64,000 bases of DNA from Chitinispirillaceae bacterium (GTDB lineage Bacteria > Fibrobacterota > Chitinivibrionia > Chitinivibrionales > Chitinispirillaceae). A model generated the notes under the pieces. That model saw only the letters and a list, made by a program, of their open reading frames with translations. It made no database searches and had not been told where the DNA came from. Both the position numbers and the translations under genes were made by a program. Shown here in pieces: positions 16,372 to 26,280 of this stretch (positions within the stretch are counted from its first letter, which is position 1; every line of letters begins with the position of its first letter). The DNA is taken from positions 1 to 64,000 of the forward strand of contig JAFGIN010000001.1 in assembly GCA_016929595.1 (NCBI GenBank), given 5' to 3'.

Positions 16372-16410
16372 AAATATGCCGGGATTAGAATCTAACCCGG
16401 CATATTTTTT
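16372..16410 (+). terminator. terminator between rplI and dapA
   Basis: ATGCCGGG (16376-16383) pairs with CCCGGCAT (16396-16403). The outer pairing of AAAT with ATTT extends the stem, and a run of T follows. The dapA start lies only 17 bases downstream, so read-through or a promoter overlapping this site must serve dapA. Confidence 0.85.
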
Positions 16411-16426
16411 ATGAAAGAAGGTAATC

Positions 16427-17314
16427 GTGGAATTTAAAGGTTGTTATGTCGCGATAGTCACTCCATTTACTGCCGATGGAACTTTAAATGAGCAGGCACT
16501 TCGGAATCATGTCGAGTTTTTAATAAATGGCGGGGTTGCAGGTATCGTTCCATGCGGCACCACAGGGGAATCTGCAACGCTCTCATGGGAAGAACATAAC
16601 AGGGTTGTGGACATTGTTATTGATCAGGCAAAAAAACGAGTCCAGATTATTGCTGGTGCGGGGTCTAACAACACACGTGAATCAATCAATGCTGCAAAAC
16701 ACGCACAACAGATGGGCGCTGATGCGATACTCTGTATTACACCCTACTACAATAAACCAACACAGGAAGGTATGTTTCAGCATTATAAAACCATCAATGA
16801 TTCAATTTCGATTCCGATGGTGGTTTATAATGTTCCGGGAAGAACAGGGGTTAATCTGTTGCCTGAAACAGTTCTTCGTCTGTGCGAACTGAAAAATGTA
16901 CTTGCAGTTAAAGAGGCGAGTGGTAATGTCGGGCAGATATCAGAGATTCATCGTCTTTGTGGTAATAAAATTACTCTTCTTTCAGGGGATGATGCACTTA
17001 CATTGCCGATACTATCCGTTGGTGGCAAAGGTGTTATCTCTGTAGTGGCTAATATCGTTCCCGAAAAAATGGTAGCGTTGATAGATAATTACCTGAATGG
17101 AAATTGTGCTGAAGCTCTGAGATTACATGAGGAGCTCTATCCGTTGAGTCAGTCCATGTTTATCGAAACCAGTCCGGCTCCAGTCAAAACAGCGATGAAT
17201 CTAATGGGGTTGAATGCCGGATCGGTCCGTTTACCACTGGTTAATTTAACTGGGCGCAATAAAGAGTCATTGATTACCGTACTCCGTTCATGTAATATAA
17301 AAATTCAGGGGTGA
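16427..17314 (+). CDS. dapA: 4-hydroxy-tetrahydrodipicolinate synthase
   Basis: First step of the diaminopimelate/lysine branch: condensation of pyruvate with aspartate semialdehyde. A TIM barrel of 295 residues. It shows CGTTGES (~43-49), the catalytic Tyr in VVYNVPGRTG (~133) and the Schiff-base Lys in AVKEASGN (~161). The start is GTG 16427 with GAAGG upstream. Three bases separate it from dapB, so the two form an operon supplying lysine and peptidoglycan. Confidence 0.96.
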   Translation: MEFKGCYVAIVTPFTADGTLNEQALRNHVEFLINGGVAGIVPCGTTGESATLSWEEHNRVVDIVIDQAKKRVQIIAGAGSNNTRESINAAKHAQQMGADAILCITPYYNKPTQEGMFQHYKTINDSISIPMVVYNVPGRTGVNLLPETVLRLCELKNVLAVKEASGNVGQISEIHRLCGNKITLLSGDDALTLPILSVGGKGVISVVANIVPEKMVALIDNYLNGNCAEALRLHEELYPLSQSMFIETSPAPVKTAMNLMGLNAGSVRLPLVNLTGRNKESLITVLRSCNIKIQG

Positions 17315-17317
17315 TGT

Positions 17318-18124
17318 ATGCCACGGGACATAATTTTAGTTGGTGCCCTGGGACGAATGGGTGCTGAGATTGCATCAATAGTTCTTTCCGATAATACGCT
17401 TAAACTGCGTGCTTGTGTGGAATATAAGGGACATCCTCAAACCGGAAACGATTATGGCGTCTGCATTGGCAGGGGGCCTCTTGATCTTAAGGTCATCGAT
17501 GCCATTGAGAGTATTGATGTGGCAGGATCGGTAATTATCGATTTTTCTTCACTGCAGTCGACAATATCCACATTAAGAGCAATAGAGGGGAAAAAATGTG
17601 GAATCATTGTAGGTACAACAGGTCTCGGCCAAGAGCATTGGGAAGTAATTCGGAGTGTTGCAGAGAGTAACCCTGTGATTGCCTCTCCCAATATGAGCCT
17701 TGGAGTCAATCTGCTCTTTTCGCTGACACGACTTGTTGCTCAAAGACTGAAAGATACTTTTGACATCGAAATCATTGAGGCTCATCATCGATTCAAGAAG
17801 GATGCACCAAGCGGCACTGCACGACGGCTTGGGGAGATTGTTGCGGATGTATTGGATCAAAGCTATGAGAATTCCATCATAGATGGAAGAGTCGGGATCA
17901 GCGAATCTATCAGGTCTCAAAAAGAAGTCGGTATGCACGCGGTGCGGGGTGGTGATATTGTGGGTGACCATACAGTTCTTTTTGCCGGTATTGGGGAAAG
18001 AATTGAACTTCGACATATGGCGCACAGTAGAGCAACTTTTGCCCGGGGGGCTGTAGCGACAGCGAAATGGCTGGCGGATAAAACACCAGGTCTTTATTCA
18101 ATGAATGATGTTCTGGGATTATAA
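17318..18124 (+). CDS. dapB: 4-hydroxy-tetrahydrodipicolinate reductase
   Basis: Uses NAD(P)H to reduce the product of DapA. 268 residues. It shows the Rossmann motif VGALGRMGAEI (residues ~7-17), the conserved SPNMSLGVN and the DapB signature EAHHRFKKDAPSGTA (~155-169) with catalytic His and Lys. It directly follows dapA and is followed after 23 bases by an envelope protein gene. Confidence 0.96.
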   Translation: MPRDIILVGALGRMGAEIASIVLSDNTLKLRACVEYKGHPQTGNDYGVCIGRGPLDLKVIDAIESIDVAGSVIIDFSSLQSTISTLRAIEGKKCGIIVGTTGLGQEHWEVIRSVAESNPVIASPNMSLGVNLLFSLTRLVAQRLKDTFDIEIIEAHHRFKKDAPSGTARRLGEIVADVLDQSYENSIIDGRVGISESIRSQKEVGMHAVRGGDIVGDHTVLFAGIGERIELRHMAHSRATFARGAVATAKWLADKTPGLYSMNDVLGL

Positions 18125-18147
18125 ATTTCTTTGCTTGGGGAGCAGGT

Positions 18148-19407
18148 ATGAAGGTAGTTCTTTATGTTTTAGCCCTGTTTGTATTTATTACGTATGCGCA
18201 GGAATCATCGGCGGAAAGTGTTTCAGAACCTGCTCTGCTATCTGATGATGAAGAGTTGATTCTCGATGATGATGAAGATATTCAAAAGGCAAGTAAAAAG
18301 GATGATGCTGCAGTTTCTGAACAAAATCAATCTGAGCCTGCCAGAACAGCTTCACCTCTTGAGACAGAGAAAAAAACTGATGATGGCGAATTGAAACTGG
18401 ATGGCGGAGAGGAGAATATCCTTGATGCAGTCAAACCTGTAGTTGCTAAATCGGGTTCTGGTGTTAAAGACAGTACAATTTCTGCTGATTCAGCAGCGCA
18501 GAGCGCATCAGTGGATTCCAGTGCTGCAGGACAGGCCGAAACCGTGAACCTTAATGGTGATCAATCAAAAACAGAGAGTGTCTTTGTTAAAAAAAATGCA
18601 GATCCGCAAAATATTGGAGCTACAGGATCGATCAACTTTGCCCGCAACCTGAAAGATTATCGTTCTCCCAAGGTTGCGATGCTGATGTCTCTTTTAGTTC
18701 CCGGTACCGGACAGGTGTATGCGGCTCATCACTCCTGGAAAGCTGCAATATACGGAGCTGTGGAGGTTGGAATGATTGCTACAGGTGTAGCAATAAATTT
18801 AAAAGGGAAAAAAGGGCACAAGGATGCTCACAAATTCGCAGATCAACATTACAGTTTTCAAAAGTATCTGGACTATCAGAGTGCATTGAAAAACAATGTT
18901 GACTCGACGCGGTATAAAGAAGAAATTTTTCCATTTCGTTCTGATTCGCTCTTTTATGAGAACGCTGTTTTGAGAAATGAGGATTATTACTCTGATCTTA
19001 AGGAAGGTGTTTCTCCATATGTAAATGGCTGGGACGATGCAAAGCCTGGCTTTGATGAAAACCTTATTCCTGTGGATCCGGAGTATAACAGCCTGCAGGA
19101 CACTTCATATCTGGTATACAAGGGAACAGATTCGTTGCATGTTGCGTATGGTTTTTCTGACAACCAGAAAAAGTATCAATCAAAAGTGTCGAAAGCTGAC
19201 GACTACTTCAAAAAATCATCACTTGTCCTTACACTTATGTTGGTAAATCATATTGTCAGTGCGATCGATGCTGGGTTTTCTGCGAAAGCGCACAACGACC
19301 GTTTACTTAATAAACAAACGGTCTGGCAACATATCGGACTTGAGCAGATATGTGTTTCAGACGGAGGTAGATTGGCACCGGGATATGCAATAAAGGTCAG
19401 GTTTTAA
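18148..19407 (+). CDS. envelope protein, DUF5683-like
   Basis: 419 residues. There is a signal peptide (~1-20, ending near TYAQES). It is followed by a long acidic, Ser/Ala-rich low-complexity region (~20-160) and a C-terminal domain whose LMSLLVPGTGQVYAAHHSWK (~185-204) resembles the DUF5683 family, commonly found in FCB-group bacteria. A membrane segment follows and another lies near the C terminus. The function is unknown. Its stop overlaps the ATG of the next gene (TAATG), and the partner carries the same LLVPGxGxxY motif, so this is a duplicated, coupled pair. Confidence 0.7.
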   Translation: MKVVLYVLALFVFITYAQESSAESVSEPALLSDDEELILDDDEDIQKASKKDDAAVSEQNQSEPARTASPLETEKKTDDGELKLDGGEENILDAVKPVVAKSGSGVKDSTISADSAAQSASVDSSAAGQAETVNLNGDQSKTESVFVKKNADPQNIGATGSINFARNLKDYRSPKVAMLMSLLVPGTGQVYAAHHSWKAAIYGAVEVGMIATGVAINLKGKKGHKDAHKFADQHYSFQKYLDYQSALKNNVDSTRYKEEIFPFRSDSLFYENAVLRNEDYYSDLKEGVSPYVNGWDDAKPGFDENLIPVDPEYNSLQDTSYLVYKGTDSLHVAYGFSDNQKKYQSKVSKADDYFKKSSLVLTLMLVNHIVSAIDAGFSAKAHNDRLLNKQTVWQHIGLEQICVSDGGRLAPGYAIKVRF

Positions 19408-20096
19408 TGAAAACTCCACTATATCTATTATCGGTATTGATTTTTACATCCTCGCTTTACGGGCAGATTACTGTTGAGACCATTACAACAGATACACTTG
19501 ATCTTTTTAGCGGTAATCAGGTTCAGGAAAACCAGCGTTCTTCAGGAGCGGCGATGGCGCTCTCGCTTCTTGTCCCGGGGCTGGGGCACCAGTACATTAA
19601 TCGTCCCACACCTGCTCTGGCGTATATAACCATTGATGTACTGGCACTTGCCGGGGTGATATTTTTTGAACGTTATTCACGACAGCTTGAATCGCAGGCT
19701 CGCGGGTATGCTGCACTTTACGCTGATGCTGACGCCGGTATTAAGGATGAGCGGTTCTGGCAGATGGTCGCTGCATACAACAGTTCTTCAGAGTATAATA
19801 ATGAGGTGCTTCTTGCAAGAAAACAGGATGACGTTGATGTGTATTACAACAAAGAAAATTATCACTGGAACTGGATCTCTGATGACCTGAGAAAAGGATT
19901 CGATACAAGGCAGAATAACTCACGTAAATTTCATATCGCATCTGCGTTCTGTATTGGAGCAATGGTTCTTGACAGAGTCATTGCATTCGTTGATGTGCGG
20001 GCTGCATCCAGATATAATCTCAACTCGATTCATACCTCATTTTCTGTAGATCCGCTTACTTCAAGCACATCGATTCTACTTAGCGGAGAGTTTTGA
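19407..20096 (+). CDS. envelope protein, DUF5683-like paralogue
   Basis: 229 residues with a signal peptide (~1-19) and the motif SLLVPGLGHQYINRPTPALA (~52-71) followed by a membrane segment, as in the upstream partner. A second hydrophobic segment lies at ~175-195. It lacks the long acidic linker of the partner. The start overlaps the preceding stop, implying coupled translation and perhaps a heteromeric envelope complex. No catalytic motif is visible. Confidence 0.65.
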   Translation: MKTPLYLLSVLIFTSSLYGQITVETITTDTLDLFSGNQVQENQRSSGAAMALSLLVPGLGHQYINRPTPALAYITIDVLALAGVIFFERYSRQLESQARGYAALYADADAGIKDERFWQMVAAYNSSSEYNNEVLLARKQDDVDVYYNKENYHWNWISDDLRKGFDTRQNNSRKFHIASAFCIGAMVLDRVIAFVDVRAASRYNLNSIHTSFSVDPLTSSTSILLSGEF

Positions 20097-20352
20097 GATG
20101 TAAACCAAAACGATTATCGTTTGTTGATGGATGGATGCATTAAGCTCTTCAGGTGTCTGTTTTACTTGCATTAAAGGTTGTTGAGGTTTATAACTTCTCT
20201 AACTTTTATGGCATTTCCATCTTGATTTTTTTATACTATTAGAGGTAAAATAGTAAAACAATCACGATCCATTAAGATTTGTGGGTTGTTTTTTTTATTT
20301 CAGGTTCAAAATCTGACTTCGTAGTACACAACAAAGAAAGGTCAAGGAACCA

Positions 20353-20817
20353 ATGCGCTGTCCGTTTTGCAGTCACGGTGAAGATAAAGTCGTTGATTCA
20401 CGTTCCAGCAAGGAAGGCCGCGCAGTACGCCGCCGACGTGAGTGTTTGCGATGTGGTCAACGATTTACGACCTATGAGTATATCGAAAATGTTTCTTTGA
20501 CAATTATAAAAAATGATCAACGCCGGGAACCATTTGATCGTCAGAAGCTGATGCAGGGAGTTGTTGCTGCATGTAAAAAACGTCCGGTCAGTATAAAAAA
20601 ACTGGAAAGCATTGTCGATAAGATCGAAAATACAATTGAAAAATCGGGGCGGATGGAGGTTCCCAGTTCAGAAATAGGAACCCTTGTAATGGCGGAGTTG
20701 TATGAACTTGATGAGGTTGCCTATATCAGGTTTGCATCTGTATACCGGAAATTCAAGGATATCAGTGAATTTATTTCTGAAGTAAAAGATATCGAATCAA
20801 AAACTGACGTAAAATAG
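20353..20817 (+). CDS. nrdR: transcriptional repressor NrdR
   Basis: Nucleotide-sensing repressor of ribonucleotide reductase genes. 154 residues: a zinc ribbon with CPFC and CLRCGQRF (Cys 3, 6, ~31, ~34) and an ATP-cone domain (~49-139), starting at IIKNDQRREPFDRQKL. A single copy stands between convergent genes. No nrd gene is in the window. The 256-base region upstream is AT-rich, and I could not identify a certain NrdR box in it. Confidence 0.96.
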   Translation: MRCPFCSHGEDKVVDSRSSKEGRAVRRRRECLRCGQRFTTYEYIENVSLTIIKNDQRREPFDRQKLMQGVVAACKKRPVSIKKLESIVDKIENTIEKSGRMEVPSSEIGTLVMAELYELDEVAYIRFASVYRKFKDISEFISEVKDIESKTDVK

Positions 20818-20834
20818 AGCAATGGTGACAGTGA

Positions 20835-20880
20835 CTTCATCTCCGGTGGCTTCGAGAGCCTGAGCCACCGGAGATGGAAG
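20835..20880. other. strong hairpin between convergent genes
   Basis: CATCTCCGGTGGCT (20838-20851) pairs perfectly with AGCCACCGGAGATG (20863-20876), and CTT/AAG extends it past one bulge. There is no T-run on either side. It separates nrdR from the minus-strand gene, so it probably ends or stabilises both transcripts. Confidence 0.75.
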
Positions 20881-20898
20881 AAACTTGATGCTCCTGAC

Positions 20899-21456
20899 TC
20901 ACCATCGATCATCCCTCAAAGCTATCGGTGGAGCAATAATCTCCGAAAGTATAAAGCCTTCACGAATTTTTTCTATAGATAGATCAATCTTCAATGAGGT
21001 CTGACCGGAAGTGGATTCTGGTTGGTCATAAGCATTAAAATCTCCATGGCTGTACCATTTTTTCACTACCTTTTGTAACAGCTCCGGTTTCGTACTTTCC
21101 TCTGAAGTTATCTCCGGCTTAACAATCATTGGTGCTGGAGGTTGAGTGTTTGTTTCCTTAATGGTCGATTCATCATCCTCGTCAATCTGAGGTAATGATT
21201 CATTAAAAATTGTTTCGAGCTTCTTTTTTAAATCTTCGAATGTTGGTTTTTGTGACTGTTTTTTTGTGGTCTCATATGGTGATCTCCCTGATGTGTAATC
21301 CGGCTTTTTATATTGAGAGTTTGCGTTTGTTGAGGAGGCAGCCTCTCTGGATTTTTTCTGTCTGGTTTTTCTGGACTGTGAAAAAATGGAAATCATAATC
21401 CAGAACAAAAAAACCAGAACTGGAGCAATTTTTTCGAGTAAATCGAATAAATCCAT
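20899..21456 (-). CDS. single-pass membrane protein of unknown function
   Basis: 185 residues. One N-terminal membrane segment (~10-27) is followed by a Lys/Ser-rich charged linker, a helical stretch TFEDLKKKLETIF (~73-85) and a conserved-looking C terminus (REGFILSEIIAPPIALRDD). I know of no named family. The start ATG 21456 has GAAGGT upstream. It is the last gene of the floA/nfeD minus-strand group, about 90 bases after floA, and may act with these membrane-organising proteins. Confidence 0.6.
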   Translation of the reverse strand: MDLFDLLEKIAPVLVFLFWIMISIFSQSRKTRQKKSREAASSTNANSQYKKPDYTSGRSPYETTKKQSQKPTFEDLKKKLETIFNESLPQIDEDDESTIKETNTQPPAPMIVKPEITSEESTKPELLQKVVKKWYSHGDFNAYDQPESTSGQTSLKIDLSIEKIREGFILSEIIAPPIALRDDRW

Positions 21457-21542
21457 ACTGTACCTTCAGTTCTTTAATAATGAGTAAACCTGTGGCTTCA
21501 GGGGAAAATAGTGATAGTCTCTTTGCCACAGCTTTAATTGTG

Positions 21543-22523
21543 TTAAATTTTATCTTTATCCTGATTTTTTTGTGAATTACCTAACGATTCGCGCATCTGA
21601 GTATCAGCCACAACATTTTTCATTTTGTAATAATCCATTACACCAAGATGTCCGTTTTTGAATGCATCTGATATTGCAAGCGGAATCTGAGCTTCAGCTT
21701 CAACAACTTTTGCATGCATCTCCTGTACTCTTGCTTTCATCTCCTGTTCTGCAGCAATTGCCATTGCCCGTCTCTCTTCAGCTTTTGCTTGTGCAATTTT
21801 TTTATCTGCTTCAGCGCGGTCTGTTTCCAGTTCGGCTCCGATATTTTTTCCAACGTCAACATCGGCGATATCAATTGATAAAATTTCAAATGCAGTACCT
21901 GCATCAAGACCTTTTTCCAGAACGCGTTTTGAAATGGAATCGGGGTTTTCAAGCACCTGTTTATGGTTGGTTGCGGATCCGATCGTTGTAACAATACCTT
22001 CACCGACACGTGCAAGGACAGTCTCTTCACCAGCTCCTCCGACAAGCCGGTCGATATTTGCACGTACAGTTACACGGGTAATTGCATTTAGCTGGATACC
22101 ATCTTTTGCGACAGCTGCCACTCTTGGCGTTTCGATAACTTTGGGGTTGACGCTCATCTGAACTGCTTCAAGCACATTACGTCCTGCAAGATCGATTGCA
22201 GCGGCTCTTTTAAAAATCAGCGGTATATTTGCTTTATCGGCAGCGATAAGGGCTTGTATAACGCGTAAAACATTTCCACCAGCAAGGAAATGTGATTCCA
22301 GTTCATCGGTTGTAATCTGAAGGCCGGTTTTGATTGCCATAATGTTAGCTTCAACAATCAATTTCGGAGGTACCTTTCTAAACCGCATAAAAACAATATT
22401 AAATAATCCGACCGGTGCGCCGCTGATAAGGGCCTGCATCCACAAGGAGAGTGATGAACCTACAAAAAGAAGGAAGATAAGTGCTGCGACAACGAGAATT
22501 ATCAGTAGAATAGCGTTTCCCAT
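21543..22523 (-). CDS. floA: flotillin-like protein FloA
   Basis: A membrane scaffold protein of bacterial lipid microdomains. 326 residues. It has an N-terminal membrane hairpin (~4-45), the PHB-like core including [20 protein letters not shown], and an Ala/Glu-rich coiled coil (~235-280: [20 protein letters not shown]). The start ATG 22523 follows AAAGGA. It is co-directional with two NfeD-family genes just upstream, the classical partner arrangement. NfeD OB-domains are thought to interact with flotillin. Confidence 0.93.
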   Translation of the reverse strand: MGNAILLIILVVAALIFLLFVGSSLSLWMQALISGAPVGLFNIVFMRFRKVPPKLIVEANIMAIKTGLQITTDELESHFLAGGNVLRVIQALIAADKANIPLIFKRAAAIDLAGRNVLEAVQMSVNPKVIETPRVAAVAKDGIQLNAITRVTVRANIDRLVGGAGEETVLARVGEGIVTTIGSATNHKQVLENPDSISKRVLEKGLDAGTAFEILSIDIADVDVGKNIGAELETDRAEADKKIAQAKAEERRAMAIAAEQEMKARVQEMHAKVVEAEAQIPLAISDAFKNGHLGVMDYYKMKNVVADTQMRESLGNSQKNQDKDKI

Positions 22524-22559
22524 TGATAAGTCCTTTCCGGGTATATATACCCTGAATTG

Positions 22560-23072
22560 TTATTTTTCCAGATCTGAATCAGTGTTTATTGAAGATACAT
22601 TCTTTTTTACAACAATACGATTACCATCTACAATGGTTACCATTATTTTTGAGCCTTTTTCGATATATCCACCAGTACTTACGACATCATAGCGGTGTCC
22701 ATCAAGTAATGCGGTTCCTGCCGGGCGAAGATCAGTAATTGCGTTACCGATACTACCGATCAATTGTGTTAACTCTTGAGCCTGTGCATTTGCACCTTCT
22801 TTACTGCTTAAAGTCTTGCGAAGAGTTACCGGAAGAAATGCAAGCAGCTTAATCTCTACAATAACAAGTAATGGAATCAAAAGGATGTCAAAAATAACAA
22901 AAATATATCCTGCTGTCACAGATACTCTGGTAAAAACAATGTAGAGTGAATACGCAAAGATAGCCAGTGATGTAACAGTTAAAATACCCAGTGATGGAAG
23001 AATGAACTCAGCAATTATTACTATGATAGCAACCAGTTGCAACACAATCGGCCAGATAATTTCCTCACTCAT
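22560..23072 (-). CDS. short NfeD-family membrane protein
   Basis: 170 residues. Membrane segments lie at ~5-25, 32-50 and 55-75. A C-terminal OB-like domain (~110-170) contains DLRPAGTALLDGHRYDVVS and the following GSKIMVTIVDGNRIVV. It lacks the ClpP-like protease domain of its larger neighbour. It sits between the large nfeD gene and floA with a one-base stop/start overlap upstream. It is likely a partner of FloA in membrane microdomains. Confidence 0.85.
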   Translation of the reverse strand: MSEEIIWPIVLQLVAIIVIIAEFILPSLGILTVTSLAIFAYSLYIVFTRVSVTAGYIFVIFDILLIPLLVIVEIKLLAFLPVTLRKTLSSKEGANAQAQELTQLIGSIGNAITDLRPAGTALLDGHRYDVVSTGGYIEKGSKIMVTIVDGNRIVVKKNVSSINTDSDLEK

Positions 23073-24550
23073 CAGTTACCTCTCCGTCGGACAATAATTT
23101 TTGCACCATTAATTTGACAAATTACAACCGGAACGTTTTTGTCAATAAAGTCACCTTCAGATATTACATCCCAGATATCTCCTTCGAACTCTGCTTTTCC
23201 TGCAGGGCGAAGTGCTGTCGAGGTTGTTCCGGTTGTACCGACACCGGGCAATCGTTTTTGATCGTCAACAGATGTCGCACCTTTGAGATTTGCTGTAAGA
23301 TAGGGGCCGTTAATAAGTGTCCCGATTTTAGGAAACAGGTATTTAAAAAACAGTACTATCAGGAGAAGTGAACCAATCATACTGCCACTTACCATCAAGA
23401 GGTTTTTAATCAATATGTCAGACTGCCATGGTAAGTCGGGGCTTGGAATTACAAAATTCTGAAAAGAAAGAATGACGCCAACAAGCAGGAAGAATATACC
23501 TGTAAATCCTGCAATTCCAAAACCAGGTAAAACAAATACCTCAATTCCCAGAAGAATGATTCCTATTGCAACAAGCAGCAGTTCCGTGTAATCTGCAAGG
23601 CCAACCATATATTGGGCAAGAAATACAACTGCAAGACAGGTAATACCAATAATTCCCGGAGCACCAAAGCCCGGGGTTCTGATTTCTATGTAAAGGGCTG
23701 CAAAGCCAATCATTAACAGGATCGGAGCGATACCTCCGATTATTCGTACGAATGTTTCAGACCATGTTTCATCAAAGTGGACAACTTCTGCTTTTTCAAG
23801 ATGCATTATTTTGAGCAGGTCCTCAAAATCCAGGACACTTTTTTTTGAGAAACCCAGATCATTCGCTTCCACATCATCCATGGTGAGAAGTTCCCCTTTT
23901 TTTACAATTACTCTGGTGGAGATGATGTTTTTCTTTTCTTTTGCTGGCAGCCCTGCCAGTTCTGTCGAATCAAGATATCTGATGGTATCTCTAAAGGTTA
24001 CTTTACTCACTTCAAGCCCCTCGCTTACCATCGCTTCTGTTAAGCGCTCCGGATAACCGTTTCTTTTGGCAAGAGTTCTGAATTTGGCTCTGATTGGAGA
24101 TTGAAATTTTTCACCCAGCATTTTTGGACCATCATTATCGTAGGTAAGTGGGGCTACATCACCGATTGTTGTGTTATTTTTCATATAGAGTTTTGAGCAG
24201 GATAAGGCAATGAGGGTTCCTGCTGAAATTGCCTTGGTTTTAACGTAGGCGATAGTGGGAACTTTTACATTGAGCATTGTATCAACTATCTGAAATGCTG
24301 CATCGACTTGTCCTCCATAGGTGTCGATTTCCAGAATGACGACTCGCTGCGGGTATTCTTCAGCTGCATCACGAAGCGATCGTGTAATAAATGCAGCCAT
24401 ACCTTGATCAACGGTACCTTTGACCGGAATGACAACGACTGTCGACTCTCTGGTGCTGTCCTGTTCTGCACTTGTACTTGTTATGATTAAAAGTAATGGT
24501 ACGAGAATCGGGTAGACCAGCGTTGCTAATGTTCGTAAGTTAAATTTCAT
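23072..24550 (-). CDS. nfeD: NfeD1-type membrane serine protease
   Basis: 492 residues. There is a signal peptide (~1-28). A ClpP-like protease domain (~35-230) follows, with IPVKGTVDQGMAAFI, ILEIDTYGGQVDAAF and KTKAISAGTLIAL carrying the expected nucleophilic Ser, plus the GDVAPL stretch. Four or five membrane segments (~270-405) and a C-terminal NfeD OB domain (~430-492; LRPAGKAEFEGDIWDVIS) come next. Relatives cleave hydrophobic segments of stomatin-family proteins. It is the first gene of an operon with the short NfeD and floA. Confidence 0.9.
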   Translation of the reverse strand: MKFNLRTLATLVYPILVPLLLIITSTSAEQDSTRESTVVVIPVKGTVDQGMAAFITRSLRDAAEEYPQRVVILEIDTYGGQVDAAFQIVDTMLNVKVPTIAYVKTKAISAGTLIALSCSKLYMKNNTTIGDVAPLTYDNDGPKMLGEKFQSPIRAKFRTLAKRNGYPERLTEAMVSEGLEVSKVTFRDTIRYLDSTELAGLPAKEKKNIISTRVIVKKGELLTMDDVEANDLGFSKKSVLDFEDLLKIMHLEKAEVVHFDETWSETFVRIIGGIAPILLMIGFAALYIEIRTPGFGAPGIIGITCLAVVFLAQYMVGLADYTELLLVAIGIILLGIEVFVLPGFGIAGFTGIFFLLVGVILSFQNFVIPSPDLPWQSDILIKNLLMVSGSMIGSLLLIVLFFKYLFPKIGTLINGPYLTANLKGATSVDDQKRLPGVGTTGTTSTALRPAGKAEFEGDIWDVISEGDFIDKNVPVVICQINGAKIIVRRRGN

Positions 24551-25066
24551 AAAATCGTATCCAGTAAAAAAGTGATATGTTAAATTTCATTCCTGCGCAT
24601 CTGTATGTCAAATAAGGATTGTTCATTACATCCTCAAAACCGCAGCGGGTCTACAAAAATTGCTGAGGTATAAAAATCTCCCGGCCTCAAGGGGTGAGCA
24701 CAATCAACAGTGAGGGACAGATTGTATTTCTGGTACAATCATTGTATAATTGAATTAAATGCCGATTCGCTGGTACAATATCTGGCATTGAAGGGTTCGT
24801 TATTTTGGATAATTTGGATAGTTGTAAGAAGATGATTGCATCCATAAATAGTTGATTCTATAATTAGTTGAGGCCAGTTCCCACTGCTGTTAAAAAATGT
24901 ATTGGGTATCGGTAGAAATAGGTGAAGAAAAATTAACTGTATTTTTTTTTGAGTTTGATCAGGTTTAAATTGTATTTTATACATGCCAGGATTTTAGAAT
25001 GTGCAGTTAAAACGATTAAATTAATAGCCATCATTAATCAAAAGATTATTCAAACGGTTAAATAGT
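24551..25066. other. intergenic region with CTGGTACAAT direct repeats
   Basis: A 516-base spacer between divergent nfeD and the sigma factor. CTGGTACAAT occurs at 24730-24739 and 24770-24779, exactly 40 bases apart. The first copy is also half of the inverted repeat ATTGTA-N7-TACAAT (24721-24739). These may be a regulator binding site or promoter elements. No credible gene is seen. Confidence 0.5.
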
Positions 25067-25903
25067 ATGTCCACGAGAACAGAAACTTTATATTTCAGGG
25101 ATATTAATCGTTATCGCGTTCTTACCGACAGCGAGGAACGTGAACTGGTAGTGCTTGTGCAGAAAAACGAAGATGGGGCGGTCGACAAATTGATTACCTC
25201 CAATCTTAGGTTTGTCGTGAGCGTTGCGCGTCGTTATCGGGGTAGGGGTTTGAGCTACCTTGAGCTTATCAATGAAGGCAACATGGGTCTTTTGAAAGCA
25301 GCAAAACGCTTTGATATTAACATGAATGTGAAATTTATCTCCTATGCGGTATGGTGGATACGCCAGTCCATTCAAAAGGCGCTGTTCGAGCAGGCCGGTA
25401 CGGTTCGTATTCCACCCAATAAAATAGCTCTGATCAATAAATTCAAGCAGGCGATGGATCGTAACTGTGGTGATTTTGATGAAACAATGACCATGGAGGG
25501 ATTCAAAGGGCATGAGGCCGAGATTGTCGAAATTATGGAGAAACTGCGCGGTGTTTCGCTAGATGCACCGGTGGCTGGAAGTAATCCCGACGAAGATTCC
25601 TGCAAAACGCTTCAGGACGTACTTGGTGAAAATCCTGAACAGGATGGAGATAATGAGCGCCGTGAATTAGGAAATGTTCTCGATAGTGTTCTTCAGAATA
25701 TTACCCATAGAGAAGAGCGAATCCTTCGAATGTATTTTGGTCTGAATTTCAGCAGACAGTTTACTCTCGAGGAGATTGGCAAAGAGCTCAAGTTAACCAG
25801 GGAACGTGTCCGTCTGATTCGCGACAGGTCGCTGAGAAAACTTTTTCAGAATCCGTCCAGTCGCGCCAAATTGACACCATTTATTCACGACACGCACCCC
25901 TGA
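25067..25903 (+). CDS. sigma-70 family RNA polymerase sigma factor (RpoD-like)
   Basis: 278 residues with regions 1.2, 2, 3 and 4 but no long region 1.1. Region 2 has LRFVVSVARRYRGRGLSYLE and the DNA-melting/-10 stretch FISYAVWWIRQSIQKALFEQ (~90-110). Region 4 has the helix-turn-helix FTLEEIGKELKLTRERVRLI (~235-254). Primary sigma factors of Bacteroidota, Chlorobi and Fibrobacterota are short like this. It could be the housekeeping sigma or a close group 2 paralogue, and the window alone does not decide. The start ATG 25067 has no strong ribosome site. Confidence 0.88.
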   Translation: MSTRTETLYFRDINRYRVLTDSEERELVVLVQKNEDGAVDKLITSNLRFVVSVARRYRGRGLSYLELINEGNMGLLKAAKRFDINMNVKFISYAVWWIRQSIQKALFEQAGTVRIPPNKIALINKFKQAMDRNCGDFDETMTMEGFKGHEAEIVEIMEKLRGVSLDAPVAGSNPDEDSCKTLQDVLGENPEQDGDNERRELGNVLDSVLQNITHREERILRMYFGLNFSRQFTLEEIGKELKLTRERVRLIRDRSLRKLFQNPSSRAKLTPFIHDTHP

Positions 25904-26280
25904 TTCAAGAATTCAGTATCCAGAGAAGCCCGAATTCTGAACTGAAATCCAAAATTGTCCGATCTTTAGCCTTCGTACTTTGGTATAATATATAAAAACA
26001 TTTTTTGTATGTTATAGTATTATATACTTTACTTAGCAAACAAATAGCATAGAACATAATTATTTAAGCCATTTGTTTCATTTCACATTCAGAGTTTGTT
26101 CTGAATTGTGTCTTCTTCTTATTTAAAATTATTTAATTTTTGTACAAACTGTTTACACCAATACAGTACATGTAACTATATTAGTTAATTGCAGTGGAAA
26201 TCCAGATGTGCTTCATATGTTTTTAAGAAAATGCTGCTGCAAAAAATCAAACTGGGAGCAACGTTTTCAGGGAGGTTGTT
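25904..26280. other. intergenic region upstream of tssA
   Basis: A 377-base AT-rich spacer. A possible sigma-70 promoter is TTTACA near 26150 with an ACTATA-type -10 17 bases downstream. No ORF or strong hairpin is seen. Confidence 0.35.

Noticed and set aside
20097-20352. NrdR box upstream of nrdR
   Set aside because: AT-rich stretches are present but no pair of sites matching the known consensus with proper spacing.
24739-24984. Minus-strand ORF of 81 codons upstream of the sigma factor gene
   Set aside because: No ribosome site, low-complexity AT-rich composition and overlap with direct repeats; more likely intergenic.
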